This document shows positions 47,615 through 55,884 of a DNA stretch of 64,000 nt, piece after piece. Source of the stretch: Allomuricauda sp. CAU 1633 (GTDB lineage Bacteria > Bacteroidota > Bacteroidia > Flavobacteriales > Flavobacteriaceae); the NCBI RefSeq assembly GCF_017313225.1, contig NZ_JAFLNE010000002.1, positions 620,001 through 684,000 of the forward strand, given 5' to 3'. The position numbers and the translations under genes were made by a program. The notes under the pieces are model-generated. The model saw nothing but the letters and a program-made list of their open reading frames with translations. It was not told where the DNA came from and made no database searches. Positions within the stretch are counted from its first letter, which is position 1. Each line of letters begins with the position of its first letter.

Positions 47615-48796
47615 TCATTGGCACATTAAAATACAGGCACGGGTAGTATGGTAGGGGGCTTTCCACATACTCACCTTGTCTTCTTCTTTATAGGGCCGTC
47701 CTTCAGAATCGACCCTAAAATGCCATTCTCCATGCGCTTTATCGATCAAGAACTGTTTTGTGAATTCCCATATACCAATGGATTTTTCAATATAATCAGG
47801 ATTTTGGGTCAGGGAATGGCCATATTTCAACCCGATAAGAGCCTCCACTTGGGGCCACCAATGTCTATCGGTGTCCAAATGGTTTGATACTGTGTCCCTT
47901 TCATTCATTACGGCCCCATCAGGATCCAAAGCTTCCAACAAAAAAGTGTCGATTACTTTAATGGCCGTTTCTTGGGTCTGTTGAACCAAGCTTTCATCGT
48001 TTAATGCTTTGGCCGCCTCAATGACCAGCCAGGCCGTTTCTATATCGTGCCCAAAGGAAATGGTAGTGCTCAGGAGGCTCCATTCTTTATCAAAAAAAAG
48101 ATCATAGTGGTTTGACTTATTCAAAAACTTAAATTGAAAAAGGACAATCAACTCCCGCAGTGCATCACTAAGCTTTTGATGGTCATACACTTTCAATAAA
48201 CTGGTGTAAGCTTCCAAAACATGCAGATGGGTGTTCATGGTCTTGGCAGCGTTCATATCCTTATCGCTCAAACGCATATCGGGTATGGGGGTCCAATCCT
48301 CGTAAAAAGCTTCATAATATCCCAAATTATGCCTGTCCCTTGCATAGGTTTCCAAATTTTCAAAAAGGGAAATGGCCCAATCCTTTGCTTCTTCCTTTTG
48401 GGAAAACAGGTAATACTCGGAGAGCGCATAAATGGCAAAGGCCTGGGCATACACTTGCTTTCTTGTATTGAGAGGATTTCCGTTATGATCTACTTCCCAA
48501 AAAACACCTTTATGGCCTTTATCTTTGAAATAGGTCTTTAAATAGGTGTAGGCCCTATTACAATTAGATTCGTATTTTTTTGATTTCAGGTAATTGGACG
48601 CAGCTGAAAAGGACCAGAGGATACGGGTATTCAGAATGATTCCCTTGGATGCTTTCGGCACAAGCTGGTTGTGAAAATCACGTTGCCCTACAAAGCCTCC
48701 GTATTGATCATCAATGCCAAAAGTTGACCAATACGTCAAAATATTGTCCAATTCACTGCGCAATTCATCTTTAAGTTCTTTGTAATCTTTGGACAT
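47615..48796 (-). CDS. Cytosolic mannobiose/cellobiose 2-epimerase (AGE family)
   Basis: 393 residues without a signal peptide. The (alpha/alpha)6 barrel shows the full epimerase motif set: KQVYAQAFAIYALSEYYLF, MNTHLHVLEAYTSLL, ISFGHDIETAWLVIEAAKAL, RHWWPQVEALIGLKYG and WKAPYHTTRACILMC, including the His residues of the active centre. In Bacteroides fragilis the same type of enzyme turns beta-mannobiose into mannosylglucose for GH130. The gene lies between the symporter and the frameshifted GH26, as in the known mannan operon. Length matches characterised enzymes. Confidence 0.93.
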   Translation of the reverse strand: MSKDYKELKDELRSELDNILTYWSTFGIDDQYGGFVGQRDFHNQLVPKASKGIILNTRILWSFSAASNYLKSKKYESNCNRAYTYLKTYFKDKGHKGVFWEVDHNGNPLNTRKQVYAQAFAIYALSEYYLFSQKEEAKDWAISLFENLETYARDRHNLGYYEAFYEDWTPIPDMRLSDKDMNAAKTMNTHLHVLEAYTSLLKVYDHQKLSDALRELIVLFQFKFLNKSNHYDLFFDKEWSLLSTTISFGHDIETAWLVIEAAKALNDESLVQQTQETAIKVIDTFLLEALDPDGAVMNERDTVSNHLDTDRHWWPQVEALIGLKYGHSLTQNPDYIEKSIGIWEFTKQFLIDKAHGEWHFRVDSEGRPYKEEDKVSMWKAPYHTTRACILMCQ

Positions 48797-48828
48797 GGGA
48801 CGAATTAAACTTTAAACATTTTCTGTTT

Positions 48829-50661
48829 CTAATCAAGTTGTTCCCCAAGGGTGTCCCACCAGAATTTTTTGAGCAAAAGGATGCACAAGATCAATACGGC
48901 CAAAAGAATCAGTACCGGAATGTTTTGTCTGAATATCAAATACATGGGAAGCATTACCAAGACCGTTTGTGCCACAATACCTGTAAGTACGTTGAACATA
49001 TCCCTTTTAAAATGGGTGTTTTTCTTGAAGCCTGGGTTTTCCATGCGAATATTGTCGCTTATGGGTTTCCAGAAGCCCCATGGCCTAACATCGGTATAAA
49101 ACGAGCGCAAAACCTTTTCTTCAGTGGGCGGTGCGGAATAGGTTCCAATCACACATCCCAGTATGGAAGTTATCAGCAAAATCGGAAAGTAATACAGGTC
49201 TAGGGTTGCCGAAAAGACATAGGGAAGTATCAATGCTGGTACCATACCCGCAACCATTCCCCAAAAGAAACCATGGCCATTGAAACGCCACCAATGCCAT
49301 TTTAAAATGTTGGCCACCACATAACTTCCAAAAAGAGCGGAAACCAACCATTGTAAGACCGAATTGACGTCTTCAACGAAGAAACCTAGGAAGATACTCA
49401 CCAGGACAACTAAGATTCCAGAACCATAGTTCATGACCTTTACTTGTTTTGGGGTCACTTCCGTTTTTTTATGGTTAAGGTATATGTCATTGATCAGATA
49501 GGCCTGCGCCGCATTCAAGGTTCCTGCGAAAGTGGACATGAAAGCCGCCAAAAGTCCGGCCAAGAGCAGCCCCATTAGGCCCACAGGCGCGAATTCCTTT
49601 ATGGCTGAGGGCAGGATCAATTCAAAATCGACCTCACCCGTGGCGGTGATCAAATCCAGTTTTTCATAATAGATCAAAGCAAGGGCTGCAAATCCGGCAA
49701 TCATCAAATAGCGGATGGGCATGAGGATGACGGATACAAAACCACTCATTTTGGAAGCTTCCTTGGGGTTTTTGGCAGAAAGAATCTTCTGCATGTCATA
49801 ATTGGGGGCTGGGCCAGCCAAACTCACCAAGATTCCTTTGAAAATCATCATCATAAAAAATATGGTAAAGAGACCATAACCATCAGACCTTATTTTTTCA
49901 TTTACCTGAGGAATGATATTGGACCAATCAAGGTCCAGTTCCCAACCGAAAAAGGGAGTTCCCCATCCATCGGGAACGTTCAAGGGGTTGTTTCCTATGG
50001 CTACAAACCCCAAGTAACCGATGACTATGGCAGAAATTGTCATGATACCGAATTGCAGCACATCGGCCCAGACAATTCCGGACATCCCTCCTAAAAGTGA
50101 ATAAAAAACGGCGAACAAGGTAAACACAACACCATAAAAGTGGGGCACATATGCAGCCGGGACGTCAAATGGAACATAATTTGCCAAAACTTCCCATGGG
50201 ATAAAAATCTCCATGAATTTTCCCAATCCAATAAACCCATACGCCAAAAAACCGAGACAGCTCAAAAGGGCAAAGACCACCACAATGGTATGTGACAGTT
50301 TTCCACCTTTCCCGTTTCCAAAACGTGTCCTAATCCATTCAGCCCCGGTGGTCACATTGGACCTTCTCAGCCATTTGGACAAATACACCATTAAAAAAAC
50401 TTGGTTGAAGATAGGCCAGAGCCATGGAATCCATGCACTTTTAATCCCATACACGAACATGAGGGTAACCAACCAAATAGTTCCAGATATATCAAACATG
50501 CCCGAAGCATTGGAAAGGCCTAACATGTACCATGGTATGGAGTTCCCGGCCAACAAATAGTCTTCCTTGCTCCTTTGGGCCCTTCTTCTTAGAATCAATC
50601 CAATGAAAATGGTCGCTAGCAAATATGTTGCAATGATCACAACATCTATGGTCCTAAGCAT
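48829..50661 (-). CDS. Sodium/solute symporter (SSS family)
   Basis: 610 residues with about 14 hydrophobic helices. Family motifs: YLLATIFIGLILRRRAQRSKEDYLLAG, NASGMFDISGTIW, GAEWIRTRFG, FYSLLGGMSGIVWADVLQFG and LAGLLAAFMSTFAGTLNAAQ. It should carry a mannan disaccharide or monosaccharide across the inner membrane with sodium, in the role of the transporter in the B. fragilis mannan operon. Only 32 bp separate it from the epimerase gene; it is the first gene of this minus-strand operon. The exact substrate is inferred from neighbours. Confidence 0.92.
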   Translation of the reverse strand: MLRTIDVVIIATYLLATIFIGLILRRRAQRSKEDYLLAGNSIPWYMLGLSNASGMFDISGTIWLVTLMFVYGIKSAWIPWLWPIFNQVFLMVYLSKWLRRSNVTTGAEWIRTRFGNGKGGKLSHTIVVVFALLSCLGFLAYGFIGLGKFMEIFIPWEVLANYVPFDVPAAYVPHFYGVVFTLFAVFYSLLGGMSGIVWADVLQFGIMTISAIVIGYLGFVAIGNNPLNVPDGWGTPFFGWELDLDWSNIIPQVNEKIRSDGYGLFTIFFMMMIFKGILVSLAGPAPNYDMQKILSAKNPKEASKMSGFVSVILMPIRYLMIAGFAALALIYYEKLDLITATGEVDFELILPSAIKEFAPVGLMGLLLAGLLAAFMSTFAGTLNAAQAYLINDIYLNHKKTEVTPKQVKVMNYGSGILVVLVSIFLGFFVEDVNSVLQWLVSALFGSYVVANILKWHWWRFNGHGFFWGMVAGMVPALILPYVFSATLDLYYFPILLITSILGCVIGTYSAPPTEEKVLRSFYTDVRPWGFWKPISDNIRMENPGFKKNTHFKRDMFNVLTGIVAQTVLVMLPMYLIFRQNIPVLILLAVLILCILLLKKFWWDTLGEQLD

Positions 50662-50758
50662 TCCTGTAAATCTTGGTTAACGGATATTCCATATCTAAAA
50701 TTCTGTCTTTTATATGTTACGGGCCTAGGTTTTCTGAAAAAATATTTTAGCTAAATCG

Positions 50759-50768
50759 ATTTTGTCAA
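50759..50768. promoter_or_regulatory. ATTTTGTCAA, weaker copy of the shared motif
   Basis: Lies about 98 bp upstream of the symporter start and matches ten bases of the AATATTATTTTGTCAAT motif. Confidence 0.3.
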
Positions 50769-51067
50769 ATGGCCACCGATTTTACAATTATAACACCTTT
50801 TAAACCCAGCGTCATTTATGTATTCTAAACTTTAAAAGGTTAATTATTATTTATTTATTATCAAAACGAATTAAAAAAAGTGAGGTTTGCAATCCAAAAA
50901 TAATTATTGGAATGCAGAACATATGATACTAATTTGTCATACTGGAATAGTATTCTGGCATGATGTGCTCGCACGGTTCAAAAGGTGATAAAGCCGAACA
51001 TGTGAAATATTAAAAAAAAACACATAAAGTTTTGAAAACTTCCAAAATTATCAAGATTTAATGGGTA

Positions 51068-51084
51068 ATTGACAAAATAATATT
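51068..51084. promoter_or_regulatory. Exact copy (reverse strand) of 17-mer found at 41689-41705
   Basis: ATTGACAAAATAATATT here is the reverse complement of AATATTATTTTGTCAAT in the GH9/epimerase promoter. It is 22 bp upstream of a candidate -7 box, a usual place for an activator site. Confidence 0.5.
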
Positions 51085-51105
51085 AGAAAAATAGCATCGG
51101 TACAA

Positions 51106-51113
51106 TACTTTTG
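51106..51113 (+). promoter_or_regulatory. Candidate -7 box TACTTTTG for GH27
   Basis: TACTTTTG fits TAnnTTTG. No TTG lies at the usual -33 distance, as may occur at activator-dependent promoters. It would start a leader of about 170 bases that contains the terminator at 51243-51269. Confidence 0.4.
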
Positions 51114-51242
51114 GTAATAAGAGAAATGATAACTACAGATTGGATGGTTATTGTACTGAGTTCTAAATAGGAAGGACTTCATAAATACCAGATTTTCAAG
51201 TTAGTTTAATCTTTTTTGAGTTAGTTTTTTTTACTTCAAGAG

Positions 51243-51269
51243 AAAACCCCGTGAAATCGGGGTTTTTTT
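51243..51269 (+). terminator. Intrinsic terminator in the leader of the GH27 gene
   Basis: AAAACCCCG / CGGGGTTTT stem (nine pairs), six-base loop TGAAAT and seven T's. It points in plus direction only 18 bp before the GH27 ATG, with no gene upstream to end. Either an attenuator or the end of a short RNA. Confidence 0.85.
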
Positions 51270-51287
51270 CTATACAAAACATTCAAT

Positions 51288-52535
51288 ATGAACAATTTCA
51301 AGTCTATTTTTTATCGAATATCAAGAAGCATTTTCATTATTGGTCTTTTTTTGACTGTCACATTCTCTTGGGGTCAAAAATTTAATGGGCTTGCCAAAAC
51401 CCCTCCTATGGGTTGGAACAGTTGGAACACTTTTGCCACTGATATCGATGAACGTCTTGTTATGGACACAGCGGATTTATTTGTCACCCTTGGTCTAAAA
51501 GATGTGGGTTATGAGTATATTGTTTTGGATGATGGATGGATGTCCAAAGAGCGTGATGAAAATGGTAATTTGGTAGCAGATCCACAAAAATTTCCAAACG
51601 GTATGAAGGCATTGGCCGACTATGTTCATGGCAAGGGTCTCAAATTTGGGCTTTATGGTTGTGCAGGCTCAAAAACATGTGCAGGATTTCCAGGGAATAG
51701 GGGACATGAATACCAAGATGCACGTTCTTTTGCGGCATGGGGAGTGGATTTCTTAAAATATGACTGGTGCAATACTGAAAATCTGAACGCACAAGGCGCT
51801 TATGAGACCATGAGAGACGCTTTGGCCAAATCCGGCCGCCCAATTCTTTTTAGCATTTGTGAATGGGGCAACAATCGACCATGGGACTGGGCAGAAAATG
51901 TGGGGCACATGTGGCGGGTGTCCGGAGATATTACAAATTGTTGGGATTGTGAGGTAGATCATGGTGGTTGGTCATCTTGGGGGGTATGGAAAATTATCAA
52001 TATGCGAAAAAATATTCGACATGCAGCTGGACCCGGTCACTGGAACGATTTGGATATGATGGAGGTGGGCAATGGTATGACAGATGCAGAAGATAAAAGC
52101 CATTTAGCCATGTGGAGTATTATGGCATCTCCTTTGATTTTGGGCAATGATCTTAGAAAAGTAAATCCCAAGACCCTTGAAATATTGACAAATGACCAAG
52201 TAATAGGAGTCAATCAGGATCCTTTGGGAATACAAGGTTTTAAGGTATCAGATGATGATGGCATTGAAATTTGGGCAAAACCTTTGTCCAATGATGCTTG
52301 GGCGGTGGTTTTTGTGAACATGACGGACCAAGTTTTCGAATTGCAATATGACTGGCATCTGGGTGGTATTGAAGATAAGCTGAACGAACTTAGACTTAAA
52401 ATTGACACATATCACTACACCATAGAGGACTTGTTCCAGCATAAAAAACTAGGTGATACTTCAAGAAAATTAAATACTGCTCTGGATAGTCACGATGTGT
52501 TAATGGTGTTGCTTGAGAAAAAGAATAAATCTTGA
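51288..52535 (+). CDS. GH27 alpha-galactosidase, secreted
   Basis: 415 residues with signal peptide (SIFIIGLFLTVTFSWG). GH27 barrel: LAKTPPMGWNSWNTFATDI, IVLDDGWM, GLYGCAGSKTC, nucleophile motif FLKYDWC (Asp159), CEWGNNRPWDWA and acid/base motif HWNDLDMMEVGN (Asp256), followed by a short C-terminal beta domain. It removes alpha-1,6-galactose from galactomannan or galactoglucomannan, exposing the backbone for GH26. Divergent from the symporter; a terminator stands between promoter and start. Confidence 0.94.
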   Translation: MNNFKSIFYRISRSIFIIGLFLTVTFSWGQKFNGLAKTPPMGWNSWNTFATDIDERLVMDTADLFVTLGLKDVGYEYIVLDDGWMSKERDENGNLVADPQKFPNGMKALADYVHGKGLKFGLYGCAGSKTCAGFPGNRGHEYQDARSFAAWGVDFLKYDWCNTENLNAQGAYETMRDALAKSGRPILFSICEWGNNRPWDWAENVGHMWRVSGDITNCWDCEVDHGGWSSWGVWKIINMRKNIRHAAGPGHWNDLDMMEVGNGMTDAEDKSHLAMWSIMASPLILGNDLRKVNPKTLEILTNDQVIGVNQDPLGIQGFKVSDDDGIEIWAKPLSNDAWAVVFVNMTDQVFELQYDWHLGGIEDKLNELRLKIDTYHYTIEDLFQHKKLGDTSRKLNTALDSHDVLMVLLEKKNKS

Positions 52536-52544
52536 AAAAATACA

Positions 52545-53558
52545 TTACTTATTGCCCTTGTCATAGCTCTGCAATTTCTTTTTGAAGTATTTTCCTTGCC
52601 TTGAAGGCGTGTAGCTGTCATCTGTATAGAGTCGTGGGGCCCATTGTTTGTCAAATACCCAGACCACATATGAAATTCCCCTTTCATCACAATATTCTGT
52701 TATGGCGTCGCCGTAGGATTCATCACTTATCACCGGTACATGTGCTCCGGGATCTTCTGGGCCGGAAAACCCCATTTCGGTTAGTATTACGGGATAGTTG
52801 TTCTTCACAAAACCCCAGTCCGCTGTCCATTTTTCCTCCCAAGGCTTTTCTCTCTTTTGGGGGTAGGGGTGACTTACATAGCCAATTCCTTCGACATCCA
52901 AAGGAGAGAATTTTACAGGTGTAAGGTCATAGGCCCAATTAAAGCCTGCCACAAGGGGAATGCCCTTGCCACCATTGGCCCTAAGGATGGTGATAATTTC
53001 CTTATTTATTTTTTTCCATTCTTCCCAGGTCACTGTACCGAACCTATTGTTGAATGTTGTAGGCTCATTGTAAAGCTCATAAAATGCAACTACGGGATTT
53101 TCACCATAACGTACTGCAATGTTCCTCCAAAAATTGAAGGTTTCTTTCATATCGGTATCGTACATATCAGCCAGATAAATGCCCGTTTTAAGGTTGCCTA
53201 TGCTGTGCCAGTCCATAATTACGTAAAGCCCTTCTTCCCCCGCCCATCGGATGCCTTCATCCAAAAGTTGTAAATACTCTTTCTTGCCCCTTTCCCTGAC
53301 CCGTGCTGGATGTACTGGAAATCGGACAAGGTTTGCCCCCCACCTTTTAATTTCCTGAAAGTAACTTTTGCTCCATAGACCATCCTTTTCCAATTTATCC
53401 GGATCACTTGAGCTCAGGCCACTAAAAACAATGGTCTTGCCATCTTCTGTTACAAAATTGTTGCCATCGACTGATATACGTTCCAACGGTTGTTGGGCAG
53501 TTATGAATGTACAGTTCACCATTAAAATGAAGAAATACGGTTTAATAAAATTTACCAT
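52545..53558 (-). CDS. GH5 endo-glycanase (cellulase/mannanase type), secreted
   Basis: 337 residues, signal peptide PYFFILMVNCTFITAQ. GH5 motifs: GANLVRFPVHP, YVIMDWHSIG, AFYELYNEPT (acid/base Glu165), YVSHPYP and VILTEMGFSG (nucleophile Glu261), VVWVFDKQWAPRL. It cuts beta-1,4-glucan or -mannan chains; subfamily is not evident. Its stop is nine bases from the GH27 stop, the two genes being convergent, so no separate terminator fits between them. Confidence 0.9.
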   Translation of the reverse strand: MVNFIKPYFFILMVNCTFITAQQPLERISVDGNNFVTEDGKTIVFSGLSSSDPDKLEKDGLWSKSYFQEIKRWGANLVRFPVHPARVRERGKKEYLQLLDEGIRWAGEEGLYVIMDWHSIGNLKTGIYLADMYDTDMKETFNFWRNIAVRYGENPVVAFYELYNEPTTFNNRFGTVTWEEWKKINKEIITILRANGGKGIPLVAGFNWAYDLTPVKFSPLDVEGIGYVSHPYPQKREKPWEEKWTADWGFVKNNYPVILTEMGFSGPEDPGAHVPVISDESYGDAITEYCDERGISYVVWVFDKQWAPRLYTDDSYTPSRQGKYFKKKLQSYDKGNK

Positions 53559-53613
53559 GATCTTATGTTTGAGTGGTTAAAATATTCAAAAAAACCATCA
53601 ATTTTCAATACGT

Positions 53614-53623
53614 TTTTGTCAAT
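53614..53623. promoter_or_regulatory. TTTTGTCAAT motif in front of GH5
   Basis: TTTTGTCAAT, with ATA three bases before it as in the 17-mer, lies 56 bp upstream of the GH5 start in the region shared with the divergent seven-haem cytochrome gene. Confidence 0.4.
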
Positions 53624-53755
53624 GTTCCGTAGAATAGATAGTTTATTGACCTTGAGAAAAGCAATGTCGGCCAAAAAGGGTATTTTGGTTAAACTTTCAT
53701 GGTCTTTGTCGCGTGATAGTTTCAATAGAGATTAAGAGCATGGTAATGTAATATC

Positions 53756-54982
53756 ATGAAATTCCGAAAACGTTTTAGATATCTCTTTTTAATATTGATG
53801 GCTGTTGGGGCGCTTTTTCTAGCTAGGAAGTATTTTAATTCAATGTACGAGAGTCCTTATATTTCTGTTGAACCAATTGCTATGCATGGAAGTGGTAAAG
53901 GGTTTGCGGGATCAAATAGGTGCATAGGCTGTCATAAGGATCTTTACCAATCCCATATAAAGACACCACACTTCTTAACCTCCAGAGAAGCTGATAGCGT
54001 CTCAATAGAGGGAAGCTTTATCCAAAACAATAGCTATTTGCTCAATGATGAGATTATTTTCATTATGAGATCCGAGGAGGATGGATTCTATCAAGAGGCA
54101 TTTTCAAGGTTGGATAATGCTCTGATTGATTCCAAAAAAATGGACATAGTGATAGGTTCCGGGACCAAAGGACAATCTTATCTTAACTGGGAGGGTGATG
54201 ATCTATACCAATTGCAGGTATCTTATTTTAAACCTTCCAAAAGTTGGGTCAACAGTCCAAACTATCCAAATGGCATTTTTGCACCAAATAGACCCATTCG
54301 GCAGCGCTGCCTTGAATGTCATGTCACTTTTGCAAAAAGCAGGAACACGTTCAACAAACCCCATTCATATGACAGGTCACAACTCATATATGGCATTGAT
54401 TGTGAACGTTGCCACGGGCCTGGGAACGAACATGTAAACCACCACCTGTCCAATCCCAATGAGACGGAAGCCCTATATATTTTGTCGTATTCCGATTTAT
54501 CACAAAAACAAAGACTGCAATCCTGTGCCCTTTGTCACTCGGGAACCCAAAGGCACAGGGAAGAGATTCCCTTTTCATTTATGACCGGTGATACCCTAAT
54601 GGATTTTCCCAATCCTGAATATGACAGCAGCAGTTTGGAGTCGTTGGATGTGCATGGAAACCAATATGGTCTACTTTTGGCGAGCGCATGTTTTAAAGGG
54701 AGTAAGAGTATGGATTGTGTCAGTTGCCATGACCCTCACAAAAATCAGCGGGGCGACCTTAAAATGTTCAATGCCAAATGTATTGCCTGTCACCAAGGGA
54801 CCGGGCCGGGCGGGGAAATCCCATGTAGTATTGAAATGGACTTGAGAAAATCCAAGGACAACAATTGTGTGGAGTGCCATATGCCACTAACCCCCTCCAA
54901 ATCCATGTCGATTTATGATTCAAAAGATTCCTTGCTCGTCCCCGTAGAGATCAGGACACATTTAATAGGAATTTACGAATGA
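53756..54982 (+). CDS. Seven-haem c-type cytochrome, membrane-anchored
   Basis: 408 residues with one N-terminal membrane segment (YLFLILMAVGALFLA). Seven CxxCH motifs are visible: CIGCH, CLECH, CERCH, CALCH, CVSCH, CIACH and CVECH, arranged like cytochrome c554/NrfA-type multihaem proteins. It should carry electrons in the periplasm. The stop overlaps the start of the DUF1080 gene by four bases (ATGA), so the two are translated together. A role as electron acceptor for periplasmic sugar oxidation is inferred. I know no named gene for it. Confidence 0.85.
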   Translation: MKFRKRFRYLFLILMAVGALFLARKYFNSMYESPYISVEPIAMHGSGKGFAGSNRCIGCHKDLYQSHIKTPHFLTSREADSVSIEGSFIQNNSYLLNDEIIFIMRSEEDGFYQEAFSRLDNALIDSKKMDIVIGSGTKGQSYLNWEGDDLYQLQVSYFKPSKSWVNSPNYPNGIFAPNRPIRQRCLECHVTFAKSRNTFNKPHSYDRSQLIYGIDCERCHGPGNEHVNHHLSNPNETEALYILSYSDLSQKQRLQSCALCHSGTQRHREEIPFSFMTGDTLMDFPNPEYDSSSLESLDVHGNQYGLLLASACFKGSKSMDCVSCHDPHKNQRGDLKMFNAKCIACHQGTGPGGEIPCSIEMDLRKSKDNNCVECHMPLTPSKSMSIYDSKDSLLVPVEIRTHLIGIYE

Positions 54983-55884
54983 CAAAGAACAGGAAAACTC
55001 ATGCAAATATGAACTCAAATTTAAACAAGACTATGGATAAATCAACTTTTTGGATCGGTATATTATCGATGATTGTTATTATGGGATGTAGATCAAAAAA
55101 GCCCGAAAACAATTGGGAGAATCTTTTTAATGGTACGGACCTATCGGGTTGGGACACTTATATCGGGGCAGAATTTTCAGGAGGTGATTGGGAGGATTGG
55201 ACAAAAGGGGAAAGGTTGGGTCTCAATAATGACCCGGATAAAGTGTTCAAAGTAGATATTTTAGATGGGGAACCTGTTATTCACATATCCGGAAAACGAT
55301 TTGGGGGGCTTTCAACCCATCGGGAATTCCAAAATTACCATTTACAAATGGAATTCAAATGGGGTACCCATAAATATGCTCCCAAGGAAAATGCTCCCAA
55401 GGACAGTGGGTTACTTTACCATGCCGTAGGAGAACATGGGGCAGATAGTGGATTTTGGATGCGTTCCCAGGAATTTCAGATACAAGAGGGGGATACCGGA
55501 GATTATTGGGGGTGTGCAGGTGCAACTTTCGATGTACCGGTCAGACTTGAAGAAAATAATTTCATTTATGACCCAATGGGTGAGCTGCTACATTTTTCAC
55601 CTGACAATGAACGTGGAAGACATGTGGTAAAGTCAACTGATGCTGAAAAACCTTCTGGTGAGTGGAACACTATCGATTTGTTTTGTTTTGAAGGGACTGC
55701 CATTCATGTAATCAATGGAAAGAAAAACATGATACTCTACAATTCTTCCCAAATCAATACTGCGGGCAATGAAATGCCGTTGGTGAAGGGAAAAATACAA
55801 ATGCAATCAGAAGGAGCCGAAATATATTTTAAGAACATACGAATCAGGACTTTAAAAGAGTTGCCCAAAAAGTATTTAAGATAA
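54979..55884 (+). CDS. DUF1080 (3-keto-disaccharide hydrolase-like) lipoprotein
   Basis: 301 residues from the overlapping ATG; starts at 55009 or 55033 are also possible, and 55033 gives a shorter signal (STFWIGILSMIVIMGC, lipobox). The body is the beta-jelly-roll DUF1080/LamG-like domain: WENLFNGTDLSGWDTYIG, NYHLQMEFKWG, DSGLLYHAVGEHG, SQEFQIQEGDTGDYWG and KIQMQSEGAEIYFKNIRIR. In Bacteroides a DUF1080 protein acts on 3-keto-glycosides together with a Gfo/Idh/MocA enzyme and isomerase-fold proteins, all of which have relatives in this window. Coupled to the seven-haem cytochrome. Confidence 0.88.
   Translation: MTKNRKTHANMNSNLNKTMDKSTFWIGILSMIVIMGCRSKKPENNWENLFNGTDLSGWDTYIGAEFSGGDWEDWTKGERLGLNNDPDKVFKVDILDGEPVIHISGKRFGGLSTHREFQNYHLQMEFKWGTHKYAPKENAPKDSGLLYHAVGEHGADSGFWMRSQEFQIQEGDTGDYWGCAGATFDVPVRLEENNFIYDPMGELLHFSPDNERGRHVVKSTDAEKPSGEWNTIDLFCFEGTAIHVINGKKNMILYNSSQINTAGNEMPLVKGKIQMQSEGAEIYFKNIRIRTLKELPKKYLR

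Larger units (their letters stand above)
50662..51287. other. Divergent regulatory region between symporter and GH27 genes
   Basis: About 625 bp without a gene. It contains ATTTTGTCAA (50759-50768), a GAATAGTATTC inverted repeat (50945-50955), the shared 17-mer (51068-51084), a TACTTTTG box (51106-51113) and a terminator (51243-51269). The last three are listed separately. Confidence 0.55.

Noticed and set aside
50945-50955. GAATAGTATTC inverted repeat as an operator
   Set aside because: Five-base arms only and no second copy seen elsewhere in the window.
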